Of a stretch of DNA of 48,035 nucleotides, positions 30,324-42,000 are shown piece by piece (positions within the stretch are counted from its first letter, which is position 1; the number at the start of each line of letters is the position of its first letter). The translations under genes were made by a program, and so were the position numbers. The stretch is taken from the NCBI RefSeq assembly GCF_001949145.1, contig NW_019091357.1, positions 389,545-437,579 of the forward strand. The letters run 5' to 3'. The notes beneath the pieces are model-generated. The model did not search any database. It was not told the origin of the DNA and saw only the letters and a list, made by a program, of their open reading frames with translations. The stretch is from Acanthaster planci. Taxonomy: Eukaryota; Echinodermata; Asteroidea; Valvatida; Acanthasteridae.

Positions 30324-32773
30324 TAATTGAACAAGTTGAAGGACATACCTAAGTGTTTGCACTGTAGAACCGTTGTAGGCGCACATGTGTCACAGAAAAA
30401 ATTCCACAATCTTGACTTGCCTCTGCTGAACAATACCCGTCTAGACTTTTATCAAGCAGTCTCCGATGTCAAGGCAGTGATGAATGCTTGACGTTTAAAA
30501 TGTTGACACCCAGAAGTCTGAGATATGTGTATTTGTGTGCATGTATAGAGTCTTTTGAAAGCCAAAAGGAATGTACTATGATTACATCTATGAATGTACC
30601 ATCAGCCAGTGAGGTTGACCTACTTGTGGGGTTCACGACACGAAAAAAACAACAAAGGGTTTGCGAGCAGCTCTCAATGCACTTTGAAAAATATACAACG
30701 ATGCAGCAGGATGATCAACGGAGTGGTTTTGACGTATTTTTGTCAACGAACAATAGCAAAAATTAACCATTAAATGACAAATCCATGGACAGAATGGGAT
30801 GGACTTCAGTATAGCTCACCAATAAATCAGTGACGGATTACTGCCTTCTGAATCTACAGTACAAAGATTACAGCCAACGGCTGCTGTATTTCGATTGGGT
30901 TTTGCTCCTTTTTCCGCTCAGTGCCAATTACAGGGGTTCGTTACAGAGAACAAGGAATTGGAACTAGCGTTTAACACTGCATTCATACACAACATTGTGA
31001 TTTCAATAAAGCGGCGGTGCATTTGAAGATTCAATTTTGAAAGGTACATTAGCCTGCACTGTGATAAACCCCTTTCGTGACGATTTCTCATTCTCACTGT
31101 TTACAAAAGCATTGAAAACCCAACGTGAACTTCAATAGAAGAGATTCCATAGAGACGGAAGTGTAGAGAGTAATGCCATAATAAAGCAATAATGCAACTT
31201 TCGAGGTTCACTGTTTACAACAAAACGTCATCACTCGTTATACAAAACGCTATTAGTTTGACATCTATTAAATGCACAGATGAAGATTTACCAGGAATTA
31301 CGAATTGACCAAGAAAAAACAGCAAAAATGAAAATGAAGGGTCTTCGTCGTTCTCCTGGCTATGTATGCAAAGTAAGCCATCGTCATACGACAGCACTAT
31401 GACTTCGCCTGACGCCGCTCACCGACAGATTCGAAACCGCTGCCATACACCTGCATAATCAGTACACGAAAACAGCTCGACCCTATCAATTAAGGTGAGG
31501 AAGAACAATATAGTTGACCTGCGCAACAACGACTTACCTACCTGAGAGGCTCTTGTCACCCACGATAAATCTTTGTTGGCGTTGGTGTTAGGTTTTTACA
31601 CAACGCAAGAGCACGGAATACATGCACTGAAATCAAAATACATCTCAAAAAGCCATTCCCAGGTGTCAAAGTGAGTAGTAAGTCACCTGTATTGTTGTTT
31701 CCATACAAAACCAAGCATTACTCTGGTTGGTTCATGGATTAACTCTCTTTCCTGCATAATCAGAGGAAAACCAGAATTTGACCACACGCAGAGATGAACT
31801 AATAGCCCAACACCTGATGGATGCTAACTTGATATTGAACACACATTTTGCGCTCATGTCACGACCTCTATGAATATTCACATTCACACAAGCTAATCCG
31901 GTTGCAATCATTGTATGAGTGTCGGAATGGGAACAATTTAATGTTCCCTGATTTGACACAGGGAACTGGGTCAGGTACATGGCTGAATTGAATATCATAT
32001 TTCGTTTGGTATTCACATTTGCTTGACACAAGCCTTTTCATTGGGATGTAGGCCTAGGCCGAGGTATAATATGAAAATGTTGCACATGTACATGCACATG
32101 TACCATTACCTCAGCGTACACTGCCTACTGACCGAAAATCTAACCTTGAAACTACTGCCGTCTACCAACAACCATCAAGGCGTTGAATATTTAACTATCA
32201 CTGACTGCTGTGATGACGTTTTGAACACATGAGGAGAAACGTAATATCCCACATTACAGCAGTCAACACTTTTTAGATGTCGCTCTGTCTCGTGATCGTT
32301 CTGGACCAATGAAAAAAAAAAGCATTAAAGACAGACTGCAGTACATTAGCAGACAAACCAGAGACTGGATGTAAGTCTAAATTTGGTATCTCTTAATAGC
32401 CCCCTACAACCCCAAGATACCCAGAAGCTCGGTAGTATTTATTTGAAAGATTAAAATACTTTTCAAGCAATTATCTCTCACCATGCTCTCGTGGACGTTT
32501 AATCCAAAGGGTCTTTAGGCTGTTTATAAATACTTCGGTGGCGACAATAAAACCTTGGAGTGTCTACAAAACAAATAACCAGCAACTAGATTCACACACG
32601 TGTACACAACCACCATTTTTTTCTGCATCAGTAACAATTCATATGTTTTCTTATCTATATTTTTCTTATCTGAAACAAAAATGTTATTTCTAATCCAAGT
32701 TCCAACCCTGAGGCGTACGGACGACCTCACCGCCGCTGAGTTTCTATCGAAACAAGTTTGATGTCTGTTTGAA
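30324..32773. other. Gene-poor stretch; nothing recognised
   Basis: An open frame at 30488-30766 (plus; ATG at 30500) encodes about 88 residues beginning MLTPRSLRYVYLCAC with no domain. No exon or repeat could be supported. Confidence 0.45.
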
Positions 32774-33163
32774 TTGTCGACAAAACTACAAAGGTATATC
32801 GTTTCACGAATCACCCACCTTTACAAGGCTGACGAGAAAACACGATATTCCCTCAGTAAAACAAATCTTGGGAACAAAAGCGACCTTCCAAAAATGCACG
32901 CTTTCATAATATACACGAATGATGTAGTAAAATATATCAAATGGTACACTGATGTCCAATTCAAAACCGCCAAGGCAGGCCAGACGACCGCTGTGGTGAT
33001 GATGCCTCACATTGACGAACAGCAAAAATGTATCTGCGGTCAAATGTTGCGGCAGATGTTTACAAACATGAACCCTGGAAGCTCTGTATGCTTTACCAGC
33101 CTGGCCAACAATATATTGGAAATGAAATGGGACTTACGAATTCCACTTTGGTGTGATACCTGA
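32774..33163 (+). CDS. Unassigned open frame (about 129 codons)
   Basis: The frame is open from a stop just upstream of 32765 to TGA at 33163. It has a first in-frame ATG at about 32894 (MHAFIIYTNDVVKYIKWYTD) and a strongly protein-like composition. The C-terminal half has a Cys pair (CICGQML) and ends LRIPLWCDT. I do not recognise a family. It could be one exon of an unidentified gene, a lineage-specific gene or a chance frame. The opposite strand is open over much of the same stretch, which weakens the case. Confidence 0.25.
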   Translation: MSTKLQRYIVSRITHLYKADEKTRYSLSKTNLGNKSDLPKMHAFIIYTNDVVKYIKWYTDVQFKTAKAGQTTAVVMMPHIDEQQKCICGQMLRQMFTNMNPGSSVCFTSLANNILEMKWDLRIPLWCDT

Positions 33164-34718
33164 TGTAACATCTTGAGAGCTTGTTCGGTGGTTCTCTGCC
33201 CACAACCGCACTAACGCGCTGTGATGTAGATTACCAGTATGCCTTTATTTCTAATCGTTAATGTGTTTGCGGTTTCTTATCTCCTCTGGGATATGAACGT
33301 ACGACATGAACCCCTGCGGTGCAGAAATTGCTGGTAAGGATTGTTTTCAGAGTAGGATACAGATACAGATTTGACTTCAGTTTTGCTGTGTAATGCTGAG
33401 GGTTATCGGCTGACGCAGATATTCAGTTATTTGTGGGTGCGGTTAGTAGAAATGAAATTAGGCTGCTCAGGTGATGATCAGATATGCGAGGGACGGTTGG
33501 GTGGGTGTAACCGGAATGAGATTCCACAAAGAAGGTTGTCATAGCTTCGTGGTTTGTCATCCTTCAAATCTTGACTAGTAGCAACCTGAGTTCAATTCAC
33601 AAATCCATACTCTGTACAGACAGCACAAAATTCCCTTTAAAATATCAATCGAATTAATGCAGTAAGCTGTGGTCTTGCATTTTTACCGAATAACTTTTGA
33701 TAGGTTGAACTATGTCTTGAAACCTCATAAAGTTGCCATGATCTTGACAGGAAACCTTATTTGCTCAAACAAATGAGCTGCACTTCTAGTTCACATTGAT
33801 ATTAAAATTGCTAGAACTTACATACTCCATAAACTATAAGGTCTATTTCGTATTCCTTTGCAAGTGTACCGTGCCATAGCGAAATAGACAGCTCCAGTAC
33901 TTCAACGATGCATGGAAGTACGGACGAGGTTCGATTTCACTGATGTACAGGTCTCGTTGGATGATGACCCGAAGAAAAGGATGCCATTATCTGTCACTTT
34001 GAGTTCTTGCCGACATGGACAAGCAACTGACAACTTCTCGAGTATACCCATCGGTCGTTGGTGTGGCGCTGTGCGTCCCACGCCGCGCGTAGTACTGGCA
34101 CAAATTCGTGTATCGTATGGCGTTTACACGTGCTCCGCGTGCCGTGTATACTGACCTTCAACTGAAATAATGTCGTCATGATGAGATCGTAACCGATTTG
34201 TGGTGTTTTATACATATTAAATTACTCACATATGGAAACCGATAAAACCTTAATAGGGTTTAGCCGGTCGCCACCTGATCTTTGCCAGATTGAAAAAATC
34301 AAAAGAGGAAAATGTGCTTTCAGTTTTCCGACAACTTTTGTGGCTCAATCGCTTTAAACCCCTCCTGCCAAATGGCAAAAGGAACAAGTGTTTTATTGAT
34401 CCGTTGACCGCACGCCGCCGCACAAAAGGGTTTCACTCAACCGTGAAACCACAAACCGCAGAAGCGTGGCAGGTTAGAGGTTAAATTTGAATGTGCATGA
34501 TTCGTTTCATATTGCTAAAATTCCCCAAGGTTTCAACAAATTTATGACAACTCAATGGCACTCTACTTGAGTGGAAGGTAAGTTCAATATTTTGAAAGTC
34601 AGCGTCCGCCCAGTAGTGCATTTTAGAGAAGTTCTACCCCTCAAAGTCTTCATCCTGTTATCAGTCTGTGCATCTTCCAGGCTGAGCGACACTTGTCTTA
34701 CCGTGAATACAATCTAAG
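33164..34718. other. No gene recognised
   Basis: The open frame at 33912-34154 has no domain and lacks splice support. Confidence 0.45.
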
Positions 34719-35186
34719 ATGGAAAGGGCGGAACTGGAACTTCTACATATCTCTCAGACTTTCTCTCTCTCAATTTTAAAATTTAAAGTGATTTCAAAGT
34801 CGTGTTTTTCTAGGTCTAGAGTATGCAGTGTCGCGTGTAATTCTGCGACCAGGTGTAAATCCTTGGCGTACATCGCATGCGACAGGCTGCATGGCTCGGT
34901 TGTAGTTAGGATTTCAGCATGGTGTCGGGATGTTTGTTGTGTAGTCATGGACTTAGTTTCGGACTCTTGCCGTGTTCAGGTCAACCATAGGTCACAGCTT
35001 GTCAAAAATGTGGAAGTTATTTTTGTAGTCCAGTTAGATGGTTGTATAAAACTTCATGACGTTAATTTGCATGTTCCAAGGAACAAACCTATCAAACATA
35101 TAAGTGCCACTTCATTTCTTGAACGATACAGGCTCAACATAACGTCATTGTTTGTGGATGCTCAAGCGTACAACCGTGTTTTGTAA
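34719..35186 (+). CDS. Hypothetical protein, 155 residues, single open frame
   Basis: This is the longest gap-free ATG-initiated frame outside the two genes. It starts in a good context (AAGATGG): MERAELELLHISQTFSLSIL. The protein is Cys-rich in the middle (VCSVACNSATRCKS, SAWCRDVCCVV) and mixed in composition after that (VEVIFVVQLDGCIKLHDVNL). It ends AQAYNRVL at TAA. There is no signal peptide and no domain I recognise. It may be a single-exon orphan gene, a retrocopy or a chance frame. Confidence 0.3.
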   Translation: MERAELELLHISQTFSLSILKFKVISKSCFSRSRVCSVACNSATRCKSLAYIACDRLHGSVVVRISAWCRDVCCVVMDLVSDSCRVQVNHRSQLVKNVEVIFVVQLDGCIKLHDVNLHVPRNKPIKHISATSFLERYRLNITSLFVDAQAYNRVL

Positions 35187-35266
35187 GAACCAGTCAGGCC
35201 GCCTTTGCTCAAGGCCCAGCGGGTGAAATAACAGGATGACGCACAGGTTAATAAAGTCTGGTTTCG

Positions 35267-35443
35267 ATGCGATATAGAACGACGCATTGTGATAGGGGAA
35301 TGAATCAAGTTCAGCTAATGATCCAATTATGCCATAAAGACGAGGCCTGCATGATCATGGTGGCCACTGCTATGAGAGAGGGTTCCGTTTCGAATGATGG
35401 CGCCCTTGATACAGAATTGGACGCTATTTGTCATCTTGAATAA
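35267..35443 (+). CDS. Small unassigned open frame, 58 residues
   Basis: It begins MRYRTTHCDRGMNQV and ends GALDTELDAICHLE at TAA, 80 bases past the 155-residue frame and in another frame. The final 40 codons look protein-like, and a TTCAG precedes LMIQLCHKDEAC, so they could instead be a terminal exon. No family is recognised. Confidence 0.18.
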   Translation: MRYRTTHCDRGMNQVQLMIQLCHKDEACMIMVATAMREGSVSNDGALDTELDAICHLE

Positions 35444-38400
35444 GGAACAGAAAATGAAACAGGCTAAAAATGTAGAAATAATGTGCCTTTATGATTGTGT
35501 AAGCCCTATATATAGCCTTGTTTCAGAATGCAAAAAAAGTAGAGTCCCGTAAAAGGTCCTCAAAGAACAGAAATCCTAGGATGAAGTCAAGTGCTGGAGT
35601 GGCATATAAGAATGACGCAGCTTTCTCGCGTATTGATACAATTTAGACAGTAAAGTTGACTAAATGCAGTGAGTTTGATGTTCACGAATAGAGCAAAATA
35701 CCACAAACATTCCTAGCTCAGCTTTCAACCCAACCGAAAACTGCCGTTGAGTCGGTTTGTCTATTACGTCACAGGGATTATCTCGTTTGATTGGACAACA
35801 GCATGCTTAGTCTGGAACCTGCAAATCCCCTCATTGTGTTCTGCCCGTTTAATCCCAGGTATTTGACCTTGCCAGTTTCATAAGATTTACCTGGGTCTCT
35901 GTACAGATTTCAAGTCTGGGACTGATGACAATGGAAGTATCAGTCCCACAATGATATAATAATAATTACATCAACGGGTTCAACAGCATACAGACCGTTT
36001 TAAATTATTTAGAACTTACAAGATATACAAGGAATCAAACAATATGCCAAGAATAGTGGAACTTTTAGATTTTGCTCAGCTTGTCGCTTTTCTAAATCGG
36101 GTTACAACTACAGCTTAATACTTTGCGACAAGACAGCCATGCACGTGCGCGTCATATTGAAGATAAGACAAAGTATCCTTGCTGAAGATGTGAGCACAAT
36201 ATAAGATACTTTTCAATCTGCAAATTTACCCTAATTTTGTTATTTGCATCCTGTCTTTTCCACATTGAGTCAAGTTTCCGTTTCTGGAGCAGATACATGT
36301 TGAGACATTGCTTGTAAGAAAGTTCCAGACACGGAAGAATTCTCACAATAACAGCTGTGACCTTTGAACTTAAGACTCTTTATCTTTGACCTGGAAAACT
36401 GGGTTATATCCCGATTACACGCTTTGACAAAAAGACGTCAGAACAAGTAATGGATTTTATTTGACGAGAGCAGGTTTCGTGCTCTGAATACTCAGCCCTG
36501 AGAGAGAGCACATCCAGAGTTTTATCCGTGATAGATTTGCACTTACATACCTAAGCTTGCTGATCGCTTATAAAAATGTACAGAAACAAATTGAAAGGAA
36601 CCAGTCCAAACACTACGCGCGCATGCGCAGCAACGTGGAGACAAACTGGGAACAAGGACTTATTTCTCACGAGGCGATGTGTTGACGGTCGATAAAAGAT
36701 CATCGTTTGTGTCAACTGCTTCGGGCAACAGCCCTCAAGCGGCAATGAAAGTGCTTTGAAAGTTCATGGAGGTTCAGGACTTTTCGTTTATCTGTAAAAG
36801 ACCGAATTTCATGAAAATCTAGGTCGGGTGTATATCAATTTCAAGAAAGTAACTCTTTTGACATAGCTATCAATCAATGTCACCCCCTGAGGCCCCGCAA
36901 ATCATGTTTTTTCAAGTATGTTTTTCATCTGAGCCATTGTCACAAAATGTACTTTTTATTTCGCCGCTTCCGATCGCATTCTTCTTGAACAAAAGAATAA
37001 CACTACGAGATAATTAAAATTAAACCAAAATGCACCAAACAGATGTAAGTCCCACTTGTATGTCATCGCACATTGGCACAACAATACATAAATTATAGCA
37101 AACCGTGCGGCCGTCCAATCGATACCCCTTCGTTCGCTAAGAGTGTCAAAGATGGTCAAAGGCCTATAATACAGATTTGGGACCTATACCATTCTTAGTC
37201 TTTTCCTTTGAGTGAGATGACGAAGTTCTTACCTTTCTGGCACTAAAATTTTAGTTTCTTTGGATTGTTTTAAGCTCTATCTGTGTCCTATCGAACATAA
37301 CATCCTGGCATCGGCGGATGTTAAGCTAGTTTATGTCACGCATGGGCAGACCTGGGGCGGTGGAAAAGTTAGACGCAAGAAGGAAACCAAAATGTACCGT
37401 ACCAATTCCTAACTTGTTGCCCTCACAATCTTACAAATCAAACGAATAAGAAAGATGACAACTGCGAGAATGCCGAAATCAAATCAAATCTTTTCTTCTT
37501 CACAATATAAGGAGTGAGTAGCCTGTCTTCCAGCTTGTTAAATTTCGAGACGCACAAACACAATTAAATCACAAGCCGCCCCTTTGTGTTAAAGAAATCT
37601 ACCTTCCAGTAAAAACCCCGAAAATAATGGGTGAGACCATACAAGCACCGCACGTTGCAATCAACTGAAACAGTTCGACAGCTAAGTAGTTATTTACAAG
37701 ATAACAAGGCTGGCGGCATCACCTTTTTAAAAAGATGTTAAAAGAAGACAAACTCTCGAGCTGCATCAACCCAAGGACACGCCACACATATCCAGCAGAA
37801 CATTCTATTCAGTTTCTTCACCCTACTTCTCCTAGTGCCTGCTGGTGTAATTATCCGTGCGCATTCTGCAACCAAGTGTGCAGACTTTTTTCACATCAAA
37901 TTGAACCATTAGGCCGCTAGCTTGGTATGATCTGCACCCAAACACTAGGGGGCTATGGGGATGGTCTGGGGAGATGGGTCATTTGCAAAAGTGGTGAGAC
38001 AAATACAGGCCGACTGATACAGGAAAAGAAATTCACATTACGGGAAAAGAAATGCATGCAAAGACTCGTAATCACGGGCATATGATGCATTTATGCGCAC
38101 GTCTCACCCTTAAACACGGGGTTTCCATAATTGGCCCTACCATTTAACAAACTATCATGTCAATGCGATCAGGTTGACTGAAGTCTACGCTAGTGCCCCC
38201 TCGCCTCACGCGCGCTCATTCTGGTGCAGTACATTACTCCGCGTACGGGTGGTCTTCGTCCGCGATCGGGCGCCTTTTTGAACGCTGGAATAGAATATCC
38301 CGAGAGCTTTGTGTTTGATACGGCATGAGGTGAAGCCTTATATATACCGACCTGGTCTAGCCTAGAAGCGGGACTCTGAGCATGATGTTGTAAGGCTGGC

Positions 38401-38927
38401 AAATAATGACATGACTCGATAATTAGCCAAAAAATGTGAATAGTGAGGAGATATACTCGTTGTATAACTTACTCCCTAAATAGTTGCAGTGGCATGCAAT
38501 CTTTAATGATTCAACAGGACCTTGGAATAGAAATGATAGCTACATTTGAGAACAGGTGTAGAAGCAGGTGATGCAAGAAAAAGAAATCACACAGTTTTTG
38601 CGACGCGAAGACTATTTTGGCAATTTGTTTATCTTTAGGTTTTGATTTTGTGTTGTTTACACAAACCACTTGGGTCATTAGTGCTGTATGATGTGCGGAT
38701 GGGTTTATGACCCAACGAATGTGGCGTATTTACATCTTTCATTGAAAATCGAAAGAAAGCAATGGTCCCGGAGTCCCAAAATTTGATGATTTATGTACTG
38801 TTCTTTGAATACAAACGTATTTCTTGCATTCCTTACTCGTGAAAACACATTTTTATAATGTGCGCGTCGAGAAGTGATTTCTGCCAAAACCCAATCATGC
38901 TGAGGAATATAATCATAAAACAATACA
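35444..38927. other. Gene-poor stretch; nothing recognised
   Basis: AT-rich, with short frames on both strands but no domain or splice-consistent exon set. GCGCGCATGCGCA at about 36618 is an NRF1-like palindrome without a gene attached. Confidence 0.5.
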
Positions 38928-39001
38928 GGTACCAGTACCATTGGGACTCTTTTATGTAACCGTCACGAGGCCATAAAACAGTCCCAATGGTACCGGGCAC
39001 C
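38928..39001. ncRNA. Candidate hairpin (miRNA-precursor-like or relic MITE)
   Basis: Arms 38928-38956 and 38972-39001 are inverted repeats around a 15-base loop. The core GTACCATTGGGACT pairs perfectly and extends through TTTTATG with one mismatch; outside the core there is one bulge. A 74-base foldback with about a 28-bp stem and a 15-nt loop resembles an animal pre-miRNA in size. A tiny palindromic mobile element is equally possible. Confidence 0.35.
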
Positions 39002-42000
39002 TTGAAGGACACCCGTCTTATAGAAAAACTATAAGGTTTGAGTCAATAATAGTGGTCGGAAAAATCTTTGTATTGAGTTCGAGTGGTCGGCATTTGTATC
39101 GCTATATAAATACATATTTCTAATCATTATAGTGCCCAGAAAACATACGAAGTTTCATCCGATCGATGTAGAAACTTGAAAGCAATCAGTACAATCGTCC
39201 TGCTGCGAACATATCTCAGATGCTTAGATCAACAGAAGAAATAACAGTCCGAGCTGTTGTTTATTCTAAGAACGAATTTTCTCCCACGTCGGATGGCACC
39301 TAACGGCAAACTCCGCACGGCATAGCAACCCACTCATTTCTCACTCATGATGGCACGTCACAAACCCCGTAGCAATCCAGGTCATTTCTGATTCAACAAC
39401 TGAGGCAGGAGTTACATCCTCTTGAATGTCTCTCGTTGCCTCGATGGCACTTCAAGTGGGCCTCCCACGCCGGTTAAGTTGTCGAGCCTTCTTGACTCCA
39501 CAGAATAGCATTTGTTAGCGCGACCAGATCTTTCAAGTTGAGGAATCAACTTACGCCGCAGATACCCAAGTGAGGTCCATGCTTATTAATATTTTGAAAT
39601 CCTGCACCGCTGTAGCGGAAAAATAGTTTTGTGATATTTTTGCTTGTTTCCAAGGACAGATCATTTCGAAAAATTAAGAATGACTAATAGCATTTTAAAA
39701 ATGGGGTGAGAGTGGGCTTCTGTTTATGACAACAATTTGAAGAATTTCGATAACACAAACTTCTAGTATTTAAAAAAATTCCACAGTCACGGGTAAGACC
39801 GGGCACTTTGACATTCGTCATATCTTTCCCGGTGGGGAAAGTCAAACTTTGGACTTGTGCAGATTAGACCAAATAGATGGGTAGCTTCCTAGCAAACCCA
39901 GCATGGTAGATCGTAAGAGAAGACGGAGGGTGGAGGTGGATGAAACCTTGAACTCACTCTCTTGGTGACGTGAATGCACTCGTGCTTGTGACAATATGAC
40001 ACGACCCTCTGCCACATATTTGATCCCAGAGCTCAAGCTGTTTGGGTGTTTTGGTAACAAAACAAATGCCCATTTCAGCCTTTCCAGACTGTTTGAAATC
40101 CCAAGCCACCTGTCAATCATAGTCTGTTTGTCGTTTCTACAAGCGATCGGCTGTTTACCCTATTGCTTCTGACGTAACAAGAAGACTATATTTTTGCCTG
40201 CTCCGTCCGCGATCTCCTGATCAATGTCCCTAATTTTTGGAATATTCAATTCTCCCGTTTATCGAAAGTGTTTCTCTTGAAAGCTATAATCTCCTCAGAT
40301 GTATAATAACACAGTGAGGTTCGTTCATAGCTAACTGCTCTGGAAGAGGAAGTAGGAAACGTCAGTGGCAAGATTCTCTTACCGCCTGGAAAGTGATTAC
40401 GGAATCTCTTGCTCACCATCCGCAAATTCTGTGTTTGGGTCTCGTAAAAAAGGATCTACCCATTTTCGTTATGGGCCACCGTAAACCACAAGCATACGCT
40501 CAACCTTGTTGCGATCACTCGGTATATTTTGAGCGGGATCTCTGTTAGTTCGTGACCCGTGGGATCAATTCGAGGGTCTTGACTTTTCAGAACAGGTGAC
40601 AAACAGACGAATGAAGTCTCAGTGAGTTCCACACGTCAAACCTGTACTGCTTGTTGGAGAACAAAATAGAGCCAAACATTTTCATTCTGTTGTAACCATA
40701 AAATTTGAGTTTCCTTTGACTTTTTATACATGACAAACTGTTTTTCTTTCAAGGGTACAATATTAAGAATGACACTTTCACCAGTTTAATACTTCACGAC
40801 AAGATGTTACGCTTCTTTTAGGACTAACCGCTTACGATAGACCAGGATGACAACTGTGTTTCCTCAACAAGTTTTTACCTCGCTCTTAAGTCTGATAGAT
40901 CTTGAGATTTATGTCTGCTTCGAGTCTGCGTCTGTTTTTTTATAAGCCATTCCGACAATTCGTCCTCTCTCGCAAATCCGATAGGTCTAAACAGCCTGAA
41001 ACATCGGCATAAGGCAAATGACCGCGACGCCTGGTGGTAAGGACGGCCCATTAATTCATGTGATCGCTCATTTTGCAAAACAGTCTCGATTTCCAATAAT
41101 CTGACCAGACCCTAATCGATACCAATAGGCCTACTACGACAAAATACGCTAACCGCCAATTCCGTGCGCTGCTCCGTACGAGTTCTGCGCAGTTTACATA
41201 GCACGCAAATATTTATTTTTAGCTAACCGGTATTAATCGAGCGCAAATAACTTGTTCGAGAACTTAGCTATTTCGACCCATAGCGTCGCATATTTTCTTA
41301 ATGGAAAATTCATTGGCTGGAATAACCAAACAGCCCAAAAACAAAACCCAGAGAATGAACTACTTGAAACGCACAACTTCCAAGATGAAGACAGGCCCTA
41401 TACTTCTGAGTGCATGATTAACGCGAGGAGCATAAAAAGGTCAGAAAACTCTAACAACTTTTCACTTGGCACGCCGGATCGTTTCGAAAGCTTCAAAACA
41501 GGTCTTCCCAAGGAGAACCTTTACTTTTCGCAAAAGGGCAACGCATGCACACAGTAACTAAACAAGGGAAAATTCCACATAAAAAAGTAGAACAAATCAC
41601 TTTTTTAGAAAATAACCAAATTTGAAATAGAACATAAAAAATCAAGTTACTTACCAGGTTGACGCCTTGGAGTTTAGATGTAATTTTGTAGACTCCTGCA
41701 CTTCAAGCACAATTTAGTCCAAGAAGGATGACAACATCTCCCATTATCTGCAACTTCATATAGTGGTTCACTCTCGGTTACCATTAATCCTGAACCAGTT
41801 CCTAAACGACGACGAAGTCAAGGTGTTTCTCATCTAGTGAATGTATCTCATGAGCTGTCTTGTTCCGTGAGACGAGTGTCTAGTTCTGTCTAGAAGCTTA
41901 TAAGAACCATTACTGGTATGTAATGCTAAGCAACGTGACGCCTACCACGTCGGAATTTACTTGAAAGTTATTCCAAACCAGTCTCCTTTCTTGCACATTC

